Shown one piece after another: positions 1 to 7,946 of a stretch of DNA of 44,666 nt. Every line of letters starts with the position of its first letter. Positions within the stretch are counted from its first letter, which is position 1. Position numbers and translations under genes: made by a program. The DNA is from Ruminococcus sp. CAG:488 (GTDB lineage Bacteria; Bacillota; Clostridia; Oscillospirales; Acutalibacteraceae), in NCBI GenBank assembly GCA_000434055.1, contig HF999647.1, positions 138,127 to 182,792 on the forward strand, in the 5' to 3' direction. Below the pieces are notes generated by a model. That model was not told the origin of the DNA. It saw nothing but the letters and a program-made list of their open reading frames with translations, and searched no databases.

Positions 1-2025
1 GGTAGCTGCCGCACCGGCTTTCATAAAATCCGTTCTGCCCGTGTAAAGGTCAATGCAAACAACATCGAGAGTGGCAAGCGATTCATCCGAGCTTTTTACA
101 AGCAGCGCCGAATTCGCAATCGGCAGGGCGCAGTCAAAGCTCAGTCCGGATTTTATTAGCTTTGAAAAAAGCTCCGCCGCCATTGCCGAATCGACCGCCG
201 CACGGCTGCCCGTTCCCATGCCGTCGCTGAGCACTGTTATATGCCTCCCGTTTTCGTCCCGAAAGCTCCTGTAATAGTCGCCGCAGACCTTTATATCATC
301 GGCGGAGCGGCTGAATGCGCCGACCTCAACATCATAAATTATTTCCTGCTTGAATTTCATCACACATTCATCGTTGCCTGTGTCGATATCGGGAATATCA
401 AGTACCGTTCCCGTTGCCATAGAGAGCGCATCGGTGAATTGAGTTATATTAAAATTATCTCTCGGCGTCGAGACCTTAAGATTGACGCTTATTCTCCCGA
501 ATTTATCAAGATAGCTTTCACAGCCTATGACGTTAAGACCCGATTCCTTTGCTTCCTCGCCGCAGATGTCGGAAATCTCCGTATTAAGATTCAAATCCTC
601 GTCAAATTCGCAGGCGATATCATGCAGAATATCCGCCATGCTCTTAAACTGGTCGGACATAAGGCCCTGCATTTGCTCAACCTTGCCCTGCGCGCCGAGC
701 GACGCAACATAGCTCATGTATCGCATGGAAATTTTTTCTTTCATTTCTTCAAAGCAGTAACACGCTTCGGGAAAATTTTTTGGAAAGTGCATTTCGCCGA
801 GAGTTGCACGGTCGGTCAAAGCTCTTGAGATTTTGTCGATCGTCTCGTCGTTCGGGCAGCGCACTTCCTCACGGCAGCTCTTTTTTAAATCACAGTTGTC
901 GCAAACTTTGTTCCACGCCGACTTGACGGCAAGCCGCAGTTCTTTTTCGTGCTGAGGGGCGAGAGTTCTCTGAACGGTGTCAACGCAATCCGAAAGCTCG
1001 GTTATCGCTTCGGAAGCTTCGGTCAGTCGTCGTGTCAGCACACGGCTGTTGTTGCTTTTTATGTAAACGGGAACGGGTAAATTTACTTTTTCGCTGAGTA
1101 ATGAAAAAAATCTGTCGGGCAAAAGCAAAAATATTGCGGCGGCAACAAGAGCCTCAACAATTGCAAGATATGCCTTGAGCGATGAGTCAATCAGCGCACA
1201 AACGGCAGTACAGCCGACAAAGCCGAGAGCGGCAAAATATTTGTTTTTGCGTGAAAGCTCGCCGCATAAAAGTCCCGACAGCGCATAGCCTGCACCGAGG
1301 AAAGAAACCTGACCGCTGAGCCCGACACATATTCCGACGCAAACGCCGGCAAGGGTTCCTCCGTTTCCGTTTTTCAGTCTGCCGAGCAGAAGAATGACAA
1401 AAGAAAAGATAACGCCTACAAAGGAAAAATTCAGCACGGTGTATTTGTAAAACGGCATCAGTAAAAAGCCTGCCGATAAAAGAGTGATCATAAATTCCTT
1501 CGTCGTGAAGCGTGAAAAATCCTTCTCGCCGAAAACAAGTAAATTGCCTTGTACGAAAATGTAGGTGCCGACGCAGCAAAGCATGGATTCGTATATAATC
1601 GTAACAAAGGTTTCAAGCTCAAAGCCTGTAGCAAACATTATTGCTCCGCTGATGATGAGCATACTGAGAAATGAATTTATATAAGGCGTGATTTTCATCA
1701 GCTCCGAGCCGAAATACCGTGCGCAGATCTCGTTGATCATACAGCAAAAAAGGGCGACGGCGAGATATTTCACCGTGTCGGTCGCATCAAAAAAAACAAA
1801 AGAACCGATTACTGTTCCTGCTGTTGCGGCGATGCATTGCATACCCGAGAGCGAAGCAATGAGCGATATTGAAAAAGGCGATACCGTTCCCGTAACAAAA
1901 GGATTCATCAGCAAAAATCCGAAAATAAATGCCAGTACCGTTTTCATAACGGGTTTGAATTGCAGCTTAGGCTGTTTCTCGTCCTCTTTTACCGTAATGA
2001 ATTTTTTAACTCTTGTTTTCAACAT
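1..2025 (-). CDS. spoIIE: Stage II sporulation protein E (SpoIIE), C-terminus cut by window edge
   Basis: This is the PP2C-type serine phosphatase that dephosphorylates SpoIIAA and so activates sigma-F in the forespore. The 675 visible codons run in frame to base 1. The N-terminal ~310 residues are a run of hydrophobic membrane segments, as in the ten-helix SpoIIE anchor. A soluble middle region follows with cysteine pairs (VCDNCDLKKSC). The start of the phosphatase domain is visible, with the motif LSDGMGTGSRA and then the conserved block LATLDVVCIDLYTGRTDFMKAGAA. About the last 130-150 residues, compared with the usual ~830, lie outside the window. The start is ATG at 2025-2023, with AGGGAG nine bases upstream. 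It is divergent from rlmB. Its presence implies a spore-forming organism. Identification rests on motif and domain order and is very likely. Confidence 0.93.
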   Translation of the reverse strand, partial: MLKTRVKKFITVKEDEKQPKLQFKPVMKTVLAFIFGFLLMNPFVTGTVSPFSISLIASLSGMQCIAATAGTVIGSFVFFDATDTVKYLAVALFCCMINEICARYFGSELMKITPYINSFLSMLIISGAIMFATGFELETFVTIIYESMLCCVGTYIFVQGNLLVFGEKDFSRFTTKEFMITLLSAGFLLMPFYKYTVLNFSFVGVIFSFVILLLGRLKNGNGGTLAGVCVGICVGLSGQVSFLGAGYALSGLLCGELSRKNKYFAALGFVGCTAVCALIDSSLKAYLAIVEALVAAAIFLLLPDRFFSLLSEKVNLPVPVYIKSNNSRVLTRRLTEASEAITELSDCVDTVQRTLAPQHEKELRLAVKSAWNKVCDNCDLKKSCREEVRCPNDETIDKISRALTDRATLGEMHFPKNFPEACYCFEEMKEKISMRYMSYVASLGAQGKVEQMQGLMSDQFKSMADILHDIACEFDEDLNLNTEISDICGEEAKESGLNVIGCESYLDKFGRISVNLKVSTPRDNFNITQFTDALSMATGTVLDIPDIDTGNDECVMKFKQEIIYDVEVGAFSRSADDIKVCGDYYRSFRDENGRHITVLSDGMGTGSRAAVDSAMAAELFSKLIKSGLSFDCALPIANSALLVKSSDESLATLDVVCIDLYTGRTDFMKAGAAAT

Positions 2026-2062
2026 AATTCTTATCTCCCTGCTACTCAATGGTTATCTATAT

Positions 2063-2094
2063 TTTATAACTCGCCTAAGGAAAAACAGGTCGAA
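2063..2094 (-). promoter_or_regulatory. Possible Spo0A-type promoter of spoIIE
   Basis: Read on the minus strand there is a TATAAA -10-like hexamer (2068-2063). About 19 bases further upstream, on the plus strand, is GGTCGAA (2088-2094), a 6/7 match to the Spo0A box TGTCGAA. There is no good -35. In Bacillus subtilis spoIIE is transcribed by sigma-A with Spo0A~P bound near -35, and the layout here would fit that. One imperfect box is weak evidence. Confidence 0.3.
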
Positions 2095-2216
2095 AGAAAA
2101 AGGGGCATTAGAGGAACATTTGAGGAAGTTTGAAAATAAACGCCGTTTTGTCTTGTTTTTTGTCCCTGATATATGTTAATATATATATGTTTATATTTTC
2201 AGAATAGAGGATTATT

Positions 2217-2987
2217 ATGGATAATGAAAAACGCACCGAACGCGACGATCTTATAATAGGAAGAAATGCCGTTTCCGAAGCCCTCAAAAGCGGCAGAGCG
2301 ATTGATACTTTGCTTGTGGCAAAGGGCGAGCGTAACGGCTCAATAGGACAGATTCTCGCAAAATGCCGTGATCTTGGAGTCGTCATCAAAGAGGTTGACA
2401 GAAAAAAGCTTGATATGATGTGCAATTCTTCAACTCATCAGGGTGTTGCTGCTTATGCCGCCTCGCATGAATATGCAAGCATGGAGGATGTTTTTGCGCT
2501 TGCAGAGGAGAGAGGCGAAAAGCCATTTATAATTATTTGCGACGAGCTTGAGGATCCGCATAATCTCGGAGCAATCCTCAGAACGGCGGAGGCGACGGGC
2601 GTTCACGGAGTTATCATTCCAAAAAGGCGAAACGCTTCCCTGAGCTATGTTGTCGGAAAAGCGTCGGCCGGAGCGGTAGAATATGTCCCTGTTGTCAGGG
2701 TTGCAAATCTTGCCCAGACTATGGATGAGTTGAAGGAAAGAGGAATTTGGTTCTACGGCGCAGACATGGACGGAGAGAACTGGTGCGGCGTTGATTATGA
2801 CGGCGGAGTCGGACTTGTTATCGGTTCGGAGGGAAAGGGCATCAGCCGACTTGTTAAAGAGAAATGCGATTTCATTGTGTCTATGCCGATGAAAGGAAAA
2901 ATAAATTCACTCAATGCCTCCGTTGCGGCAGGTGTACTCATGTATGAGGTCGCAAGGCAGAGGTCGGGAATCAAAGCTAAGGGGTGA
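2217..2987 (+). CDS. rlmB: 23S rRNA 2'-O-ribose methyltransferase RlmB (TrmH/SpoU family)
   Basis: This SPOUT-fold methyltransferase uses S-adenosylmethionine to methylate the 2'-OH of a guanosine in 23S rRNA (G2251 in E. coli). The 256 residues match the usual length. The N-terminal ~75 residues form the RNA-binding substrate domain (IIGRNAVSEAL...STHQGVAA). The three SpoU motifs follow: NLGAILRTAEA, GLVIGSEGKGI and the C-terminal SLNASVAAGVLMYE of the trefoil knot. The ATG at 2217 has AGAGG about seven bases upstream. It is followed directly by the next gene, whose ribosome binding site overlaps this stop codon, so the two are probably co-transcribed. TrmH-type paralogues acting on tRNA are the only serious alternative. 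Confidence 0.9.
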   Translation: MDNEKRTERDDLIIGRNAVSEALKSGRAIDTLLVAKGERNGSIGQILAKCRDLGVVIKEVDRKKLDMMCNSSTHQGVAAYAASHEYASMEDVFALAEERGEKPFIIICDELEDPHNLGAILRTAEATGVHGVIIPKRRNASLSYVVGKASAGAVEYVPVVRVANLAQTMDELKERGIWFYGADMDGENWCGVDYDGGVGLVIGSEGKGISRLVKEKCDFIVSMPMKGKINSLNASVAAGVLMYEVARQRSGIKAKG

Positions 2988-2992
2988 GATCC

Positions 2993-5878
2993 TTGTCAGA
3001 TTTAACAAACGAACAGCTCATGGAGCTGATTGAAGAAATAAAAAAGAAAAACGGCGGAGAAACCGATGCGAAAAACTGGTCGCATGAGGATATCGAGCGT
3101 TTGCTTGAGCTGACCGACAGAGGAAAGCAACTTGAAGAGCTTGACCGAGAGAGAGACGGAGTCCCCGAGGAGCAGTCCGCCTCGAACGAAGATTTCTCTG
3201 AATCCGAAGCAGAACCGAACGTAGAAGAAACAGAAGAACCCGACGAGGTTCAGACGAAGGATGCAGAAGAAGCGGAAATCGTAATTGAAGGGCAGACCGG
3301 TCAAAGCGTTGACGGTGAGATTGATGACGATGAATTTGAAGCCGAAAGCCTGGAAAATGCCGTTAAGTTTTTGTCGGGCGAGATGAAGACGGAAAAGGAA
3401 GAAAACATAAAGCCTTTTGATATTTCCGAAGAGCACGAAAACACAGACGGTGATGACAGGCTGAAATCAATAATGACGGATGTTGCGCCTCTCAAAGAAG
3501 AAAAGGCCGTAGCGTCGGCGAAGAAAAGCCTGTCCGAATTCGCAAAAAAAATAAAAATTTCCGGCAAAAAAATCTTTGAGTCATTCAAAAACAAATCGGA
3601 GAAAAAGGAAGAAACAAGCGACGAAGTTTTTGATGATGAGCTTGAGGAAAAAGAGGAGGAAGATGTTGAAAGTATTTCTTTCCCCGAGGACGAAAAAACA
3701 AGGCAGATTCCCACCCTTGAAGCGACAAGAGAGGTCTATATCGAAAAGCCGGGCTTTGTTATAAAGAAAGGTGAGGCGCAGGAGGATCTTGAGGGCGCAC
3801 CTATAATCATGTCGGCGGACGATGCGCTTGAGGACGAAAAGGCAGCGGAGGGAGAACAAACTCCCGCCGGTGATTTTCAAAATAAGATTCGTGATGCCGA
3901 GCTTGGCGGACAGATGGTTTTCAGCGGAATGGACACGGAGGATGAAGCGCCGAACCGAATCGACGAGAGCGAAGCAGAGAAAGAGCTTTTTGAAAAGAGA
4001 AAAGAAAAAATCAGCAAGTTTTCATTGCTTGAAAAGGATGAAAACGGAGATCCTTACGGGCTTGATCCGGAGAGCAGTAAAATAGGAGAGCTGTTTGCCT
4101 CGAACGAGGAAAGGCCGAGAAGAAAAGAATCGGAAAGCTTTGTGGGAATCGAATATTCGCAGACGAAGGATTCACGCAGAGTAATAAGATATCTTAACAC
4201 GCAAAAGAAAAAATCTCTGAATAAAATTGTCGGGCTCGGAGTGGTTCTCGGCTTGACTGTTTTTGTCAGCATTTTTTCTGCATCGGCAACTACGATTGCG
4301 GGCGACAGAATTCTTACCATCTTTTCAAACTTTGTTTTACTTTGCGCCGGACTTGTTGTTGCAAATCAATCTATAGTCGGCAGTTTTGAAATGCTCAGGC
4401 GAAAAAAAATAAATATTAACACGATGATTTCCATATCGGCGATAATTTGTTTCTTTCAAAGTTTGTTGATGCTGATTTTTTATTTTGCCGACAAAAATAC
4501 TGTCAGCGTTTTTTCGGGCGCAGGTCTGGTACTTCTCTTGACGGGTGAGATAAACAATTATATTGTTCATTCGCGAACGGTTGACGCAATGGAAATGTGC
4601 ACGGGTGACAATAAGGACAAGCTGTACAGTATCGAAGGGATTTCCGACGATAAAGATGCGGTTGAGCTTGCAAAGAACGTTAAGAACACGAGCCCGAGAA
4701 TTCGTTTTTCCTGCAAGACCAAATTTCCGGCGCACCTCATTGAGCTTTGTATGAGCGAAACCTCGGCAGATAAAATGACAAGATTTTTGCTTCCGCTTAC
4801 CGCGCTTCTGGCGCTGATAAATCTTGCAATTGCATGGGCGGTCAAAAGAGATTTTGCGACGGGCTTTGCTGCGTTCTCAATAACGTTTGCTATGTGTGTT
4901 CCTGCTTATGCTCCGCTGCTTTACGAGCTGCCGCTCAGCCGTGCAAACAAAAAGTTCAACAAGGAGGGCGGAATGATTTCCTGTCAGGATGCCGTTAACG
5001 AGCTTTGCAGAACGAATGTTGTTATTATCGACAGTAAAGATCTCTTTGACCAAAAGGCCTGCTCGATGCACGGCTTCAAGGATTTTAAAAATGTACGCCT
5101 TGACGATGCGATGCTTTATGCCGCAGCAATGGTTATCCGCTCGGGCGGACCGCTTATGGGTGTGTTTGATCAGGTGGTTGTAAACAGACGTGATCTTCTC
5201 CCTGCCGTCAAGAGCTTCAGCTATGAAGAAAAGCAAGGTATTTCGGGCTGGATCTTCGGTCAGAAGGTCGTTCTCGGAAACCGTTTGATGATGGTGAACC
5301 ATAACATACAGATTCCCGAAACGGTTGACGAGGATAAGTATCTTATAGCAGGTCACGAGGTTTTGTATCTCGGCATAGCACATAAGCTTGCGGCGATGAT
5401 GGTTGTCGACTATGCTCCGAATGAACAGATTCGCCCATATCTTTTAAAGCTTCGGGACAGCGGAGTAAGTATTCTTGTCCGCAACTGTGATCCGAACGTC
5501 AATGAGGCGATGATTTCAAGCTGCTTTGACATGAGATTGAACAACATTAAAATTCTTAACTCATCATCGGGCAGAATTTTCAAAAAATATAAATCAAGAC
5601 CCAAGCTTTCGGCAAGAGCCGTTGCAATCCATGACGGCACGCCGTACACTTTTATGAAAAGCCTTTGCCTCGCTTCAACGCTGAGGCAAATGTTCAAGGT
5701 TTCGGGTCTGCTGACAATGCTCGGAATTCTGATGGGCTTTGTCATTGTGCTGATACTTTCGGCGATGAATGTCATATGTGATTTGCCGCAGATTTTTGTT
5801 CTGCTGATGCAAATTCTTGTGACCTTCGGATTTATCGGAATCGTCAATGTTGTCAGCATCGGAAATTCATCAAAATAA
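2993..5878 (+). CDS. P1B-ATPase-like membrane pseudoenzyme with acidic N-terminal extension
   Basis: This 961-residue protein has two parts. Residues 1 to ~400 are E/D/K-rich, low-complexity and probably disordered. Residues ~405-961 carry about eight membrane segments in the 4+2+2 order of heavy-metal (P1B) ATPases. Family landmarks can be aligned but are altered. The CPC ion-binding motif reads C635-V-P. The DKTGT phosphorylation loop reads D680-SKDL. The S-E-H-P nucleotide-domain motif reads S717-G-G-P. The V-G-N motif survives near G762-N-R. The TGD region reads RNCDPN. The actuator domain between helices 4 and 5 is only ~70 residues, with no TGE. Catalysis is therefore unlikely. I chose TTG at 2993 because AAGGGG (2979-2984) sits eight bases upstream; the in-frame GTG at 2984 overlaps that site. 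It follows rlmB without a gap. Function is unknown; a regulatory or scaffold role is inference. Confidence 0.72.
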   Translation: MSDLTNEQLMELIEEIKKKNGGETDAKNWSHEDIERLLELTDRGKQLEELDRERDGVPEEQSASNEDFSESEAEPNVEETEEPDEVQTKDAEEAEIVIEGQTGQSVDGEIDDDEFEAESLENAVKFLSGEMKTEKEENIKPFDISEEHENTDGDDRLKSIMTDVAPLKEEKAVASAKKSLSEFAKKIKISGKKIFESFKNKSEKKEETSDEVFDDELEEKEEEDVESISFPEDEKTRQIPTLEATREVYIEKPGFVIKKGEAQEDLEGAPIIMSADDALEDEKAAEGEQTPAGDFQNKIRDAELGGQMVFSGMDTEDEAPNRIDESEAEKELFEKRKEKISKFSLLEKDENGDPYGLDPESSKIGELFASNEERPRRKESESFVGIEYSQTKDSRRVIRYLNTQKKKSLNKIVGLGVVLGLTVFVSIFSASATTIAGDRILTIFSNFVLLCAGLVVANQSIVGSFEMLRRKKININTMISISAIICFFQSLLMLIFYFADKNTVSVFSGAGLVLLLTGEINNYIVHSRTVDAMEMCTGDNKDKLYSIEGISDDKDAVELAKNVKNTSPRIRFSCKTKFPAHLIELCMSETSADKMTRFLLPLTALLALINLAIAWAVKRDFATGFAAFSITFAMCVPAYAPLLYELPLSRANKKFNKEGGMISCQDAVNELCRTNVVIIDSKDLFDQKACSMHGFKDFKNVRLDDAMLYAAAMVIRSGGPLMGVFDQVVVNRRDLLPAVKSFSYEEKQGISGWIFGQKVVLGNRLMMVNHNIQIPETVDEDKYLIAGHEVLYLGIAHKLAAMMVVDYAPNEQIRPYLLKLRDSGVSILVRNCDPNVNEAMISSCFDMRLNNIKILNSSSGRIFKKYKSRPKLSARAVAIHDGTPYTFMKSLCLASTLRQMFKVSGLLTMLGILMGFVIVLILSAMNVICDLPQIFVLLMQILVTFGFIGIVNVVSIGNSSK

Positions 5879-5889
5879 TTCCCAAAGGG

Positions 5890-5937
5890 CTGACGCATTT
5901 AGCGCTTTCTGCATCTAAATGCGTCAGTTCGTTTTCT
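5890..5937 (+). terminator. Rho-independent terminator
   Basis: A perfect 13-bp inverted repeat (CTGACGCATTTAG at 5890-5902 and its complement at 5915-5927) with a 12-base loop is followed by a T-rich stretch (TTCGTTTTCTT). It lies 12 bases after the stop of the ATPase-like gene and would end the rlmB operon. Confidence 0.8.
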
Positions 5938-5994
5938 TGAAACCGGCTTATACAAATGTGTAAAGTTATATATGATTTGAAAGGAGATTTTTTA

Positions 5995-6960
5995 ATGATA
6001 AAATTCGGAGTTATAGGCTCGGGCTGGATTGCCGAGGAGTTTGTTAAAGGAGCGAAGCTCGTTGACGGGTTCGTATTCTCGGCGATGTATTCCCGCACAT
6101 ATGAAAAAGGAAAAGCGTTTGCCGAAAAATTCGGAGGAGCTCCGGTTTATACGGACTTGAATGAATTTGCGAAAAGCAATGTTGATGCCGTCTATATTGC
6201 AAGTCCGAATTCACTTCATTATTCCCAGAGCAAACTGATGCTTGAAAACGGAAAGCATGTGCTTTGCGAAAAGCCGATTACAATAACGCCGGAAGAATTT
6301 ACAGAATTATGTGAGCTTGCCGAGAGAAAAAATTTAGTTTACACGGAAGCAATAATGATGCTGCATCTTTCGCAAAGAAAAATTATAAAAAAGAAGCTTG
6401 AATCACTCGGAAAAATTTCAACGGCTCATTTTGATTTCTCTCAGCTTTCTTCGAAATATCCCGCATTGCTTCGCGGAGAAAACCCGAACATTTTCAACCC
6501 TGAAATGAAAACAGGATGTCTGCGTGATCTCGGAATTTACTGCTTTTATCCGGCGATTGATTTTTTCGGCGAGCCGGAAAAAATTATTTCTTCGGCAGGA
6601 TTCCTTTCAACCGGAGCGGACGGATACGGCACGGCAATTCTTGACTATGCCGATAAACAAGTTACGTTGACCTATTCAAAAATCGGTCAGGATTATCTGG
6701 GTTCTCAAATAATCGGCGACAAAGGCACGATGACTTTCGGCTCGATTTCCAAGCTGACCGACGTGGAAATCTGTTATAGTGACGGCGCGAAAGAAAAGCT
6801 TGTCGGCGAAGTGGAAAAGCATGTATTGATGAGCGAGGAAGCAAAGGATTTTTATGATTATATTTGCGGCAGCAACAGTGATTTGAAAAAAATAAATGCT
6901 GAAATTTTATCTGTTCTGAGAGCAATGAATACAGTTATAATTCATTGTAATATAATTTAA
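5995..6960 (+). CDS. Gfo/Idh/MocA family NAD(P)-dependent oxidoreductase
   Basis: This 321-residue soluble protein has an N-terminal Rossmann fold (GVIGSGWIAEEF, the G-x-G-x-x-A form) and the family's E-K-P motif (CEKPIT, residues 91-96) that contacts cofactor and substrate. The C-terminal alpha/beta domain has the expected length. Members oxidise or reduce sugars, sugar alcohols and related compounds, and the substrate cannot be told from sequence. I chose ATG 5995 because AAAGGAG sits about eight bases upstream; an earlier in-frame start adds only 13 unlikely residues. It stands alone between a terminator and a promoter and so is probably monocistronic. Confidence 0.88.
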   Translation: MIKFGVIGSGWIAEEFVKGAKLVDGFVFSAMYSRTYEKGKAFAEKFGGAPVYTDLNEFAKSNVDAVYIASPNSLHYSQSKLMLENGKHVLCEKPITITPEEFTELCELAERKNLVYTEAIMMLHLSQRKIIKKKLESLGKISTAHFDFSQLSSKYPALLRGENPNIFNPEMKTGCLRDLGIYCFYPAIDFFGEPEKIISSAGFLSTGADGYGTAILDYADKQVTLTYSKIGQDYLGSQIIGDKGTMTFGSISKLTDVEICYSDGAKEKLVGEVEKHVLMSEEAKDFYDYICGSNSDLKKINAEILSVLRAMNTVIIHCNII

Positions 6961-7023
6961 AAAATGATTAACAATCGAACAAATTTCATATAACTATTTT
7001 TGCACTTTTTGATAAAAAAATCA

Positions 7024-7052
7024 TTGACTAATCGTTTGGAATATGTTAAAGT
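7024..7052 (+). promoter_or_regulatory. Sigma-A-like promoter of the surface-fibre locus
   Basis: TTGACT (7024-7029), a 17-base spacer and TAAAGT (7047-7052), in an A+T-rich region upstream of the EAL-like gene. It leaves a leader of about 125 bases. That leader contains the pairing segments TACAAAAAC and GTTGTATTTTGT around 7098-7126, but I recognise no riboswitch class. It is the best candidate to drive the long locus that follows. Confidence 0.55.
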
Positions 7053-7186
7053 AATATATATGTAATAGTGCGCCAATGGGACAAGTGCCCCCTTTTGTAC
7101 AAAAACACAAGATGTTGTATTTTGTCGATTGTTGGCCACAAGGCAAAAAGTATCAGCGGATTTTACATTGATGGAGAGTGTCGCAT

Positions 7187-7933
7187 ATGGCTGAAAACAA
7201 AAAGAAAACCGGATCCGGCAGAACGCTCAGAACGCTTGAGCTTAGGTACAGACCGGTCTTTGACATTCACTTGAATATGGCGATAGATTATGAAATCTCA
7301 ATGCTTATCAATGATAAGGTTATGGGAGTCATGCTACCGAAGCTTTTTGTCCCGATAGCGGAAAAGTCAAACCAGATCGTTCAGCTTAATCTTTGGGAGG
7401 TTGAAGAAGCCTGCGAAGCGATTAAGCGCTGCGAGGAACGTGAGGCCGACCTGAACTCTATAATTGTTCAGATTTCGGTCAAGAGCTTCGCAAAGAAAAA
7501 TTTTGTTGCTCAGGTCAAGAAAATTCTTGACAAGCACGGAATTTCTCCCGACAGGTTTTGCTTTGATATAAATGAAAGCATTCTTGAAGCGGTTAAGGAT
7601 CAGGTAATGGAAAACATCATGGCATTCAGAGAGATGGGTCTGAAGGTTTCCGTTAACGATTTCGGTCTTGAATATACATCTCTTACTCATCTTGCTCATT
7701 ACGACGTCGATTATATCGGGCTTCACAAAAGCTTGCTTGACGGGATAATGACAAGCGAAAGGGTTCAGAACACGGTGCAGGGAATCATTGATTTCTGCAA
7801 AAAGATAGACACGCAGGTCAGGGTCGACGGAATAGAGTCCAAGGAAATGTTTGATCTTCTCAACAAGATGGGAGCGGATCAATTCACCGGATCTTATTTC
7901 GGCGAGGCGATGAAAGAAAAACAAATCAACTAA
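7187..7933 (+). CDS. Degenerate EAL-domain protein (probable non-catalytic c-di-GMP phosphodiesterase homologue)
   Basis: These 248 residues form a stand-alone EAL domain. Recognisable landmarks are RYRPVFDIH at the start, Y-E-I-S at the EAL motif (E36), FDINESIL where catalytic enzymes have xExTExxL, NDFGLEYTSL (N157-D158) in place of DDFGTGYSSL, GLH (178-180) in place of KID, and VDGIES in place of AEGVE(T/N). The catalytic Lys of KxD is lost, the first Asp of DDFG is Asn, and several metal-binding acids are altered. Hydrolysis of c-di-GMP is therefore unlikely, though binding c-di-GMP or a protein is possible. The start is ATG 7187 with GGAG ten bases upstream; GTG 7178 lies too close to that site. 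It is the first gene of the fibre locus, and its stop lies inside the ribosome binding site of the next gene. A sensor role is inference. Confidence 0.75.
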   Translation: MAENKKKTGSGRTLRTLELRYRPVFDIHLNMAIDYEISMLINDKVMGVMLPKLFVPIAEKSNQIVQLNLWEVEEACEAIKRCEEREADLNSIIVQISVKSFAKKNFVAQVKKILDKHGISPDRFCFDINESILEAVKDQVMENIMAFREMGLKVSVNDFGLEYTSLTHLAHYDVDYIGLHKSLLDGIMTSERVQNTVQGIIDFCKKIDTQVRVDGIESKEMFDLLNKMGADQFTGSYFGEAMKEKQIN

Positions 7934-7946
7934 GGAGTGATCGGCT

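Noticed and set aside
1..2025. Several plus-strand reading frames of up to 195 codons
   Set aside because: They are antisense to the continuous SpoIIE frame, lack ribosome sites and have no recognisable domains.
7098..7126. Riboswitch in the leader of the EAL-like gene
   Set aside because: Only a short imperfect stem is visible and no known consensus matches.
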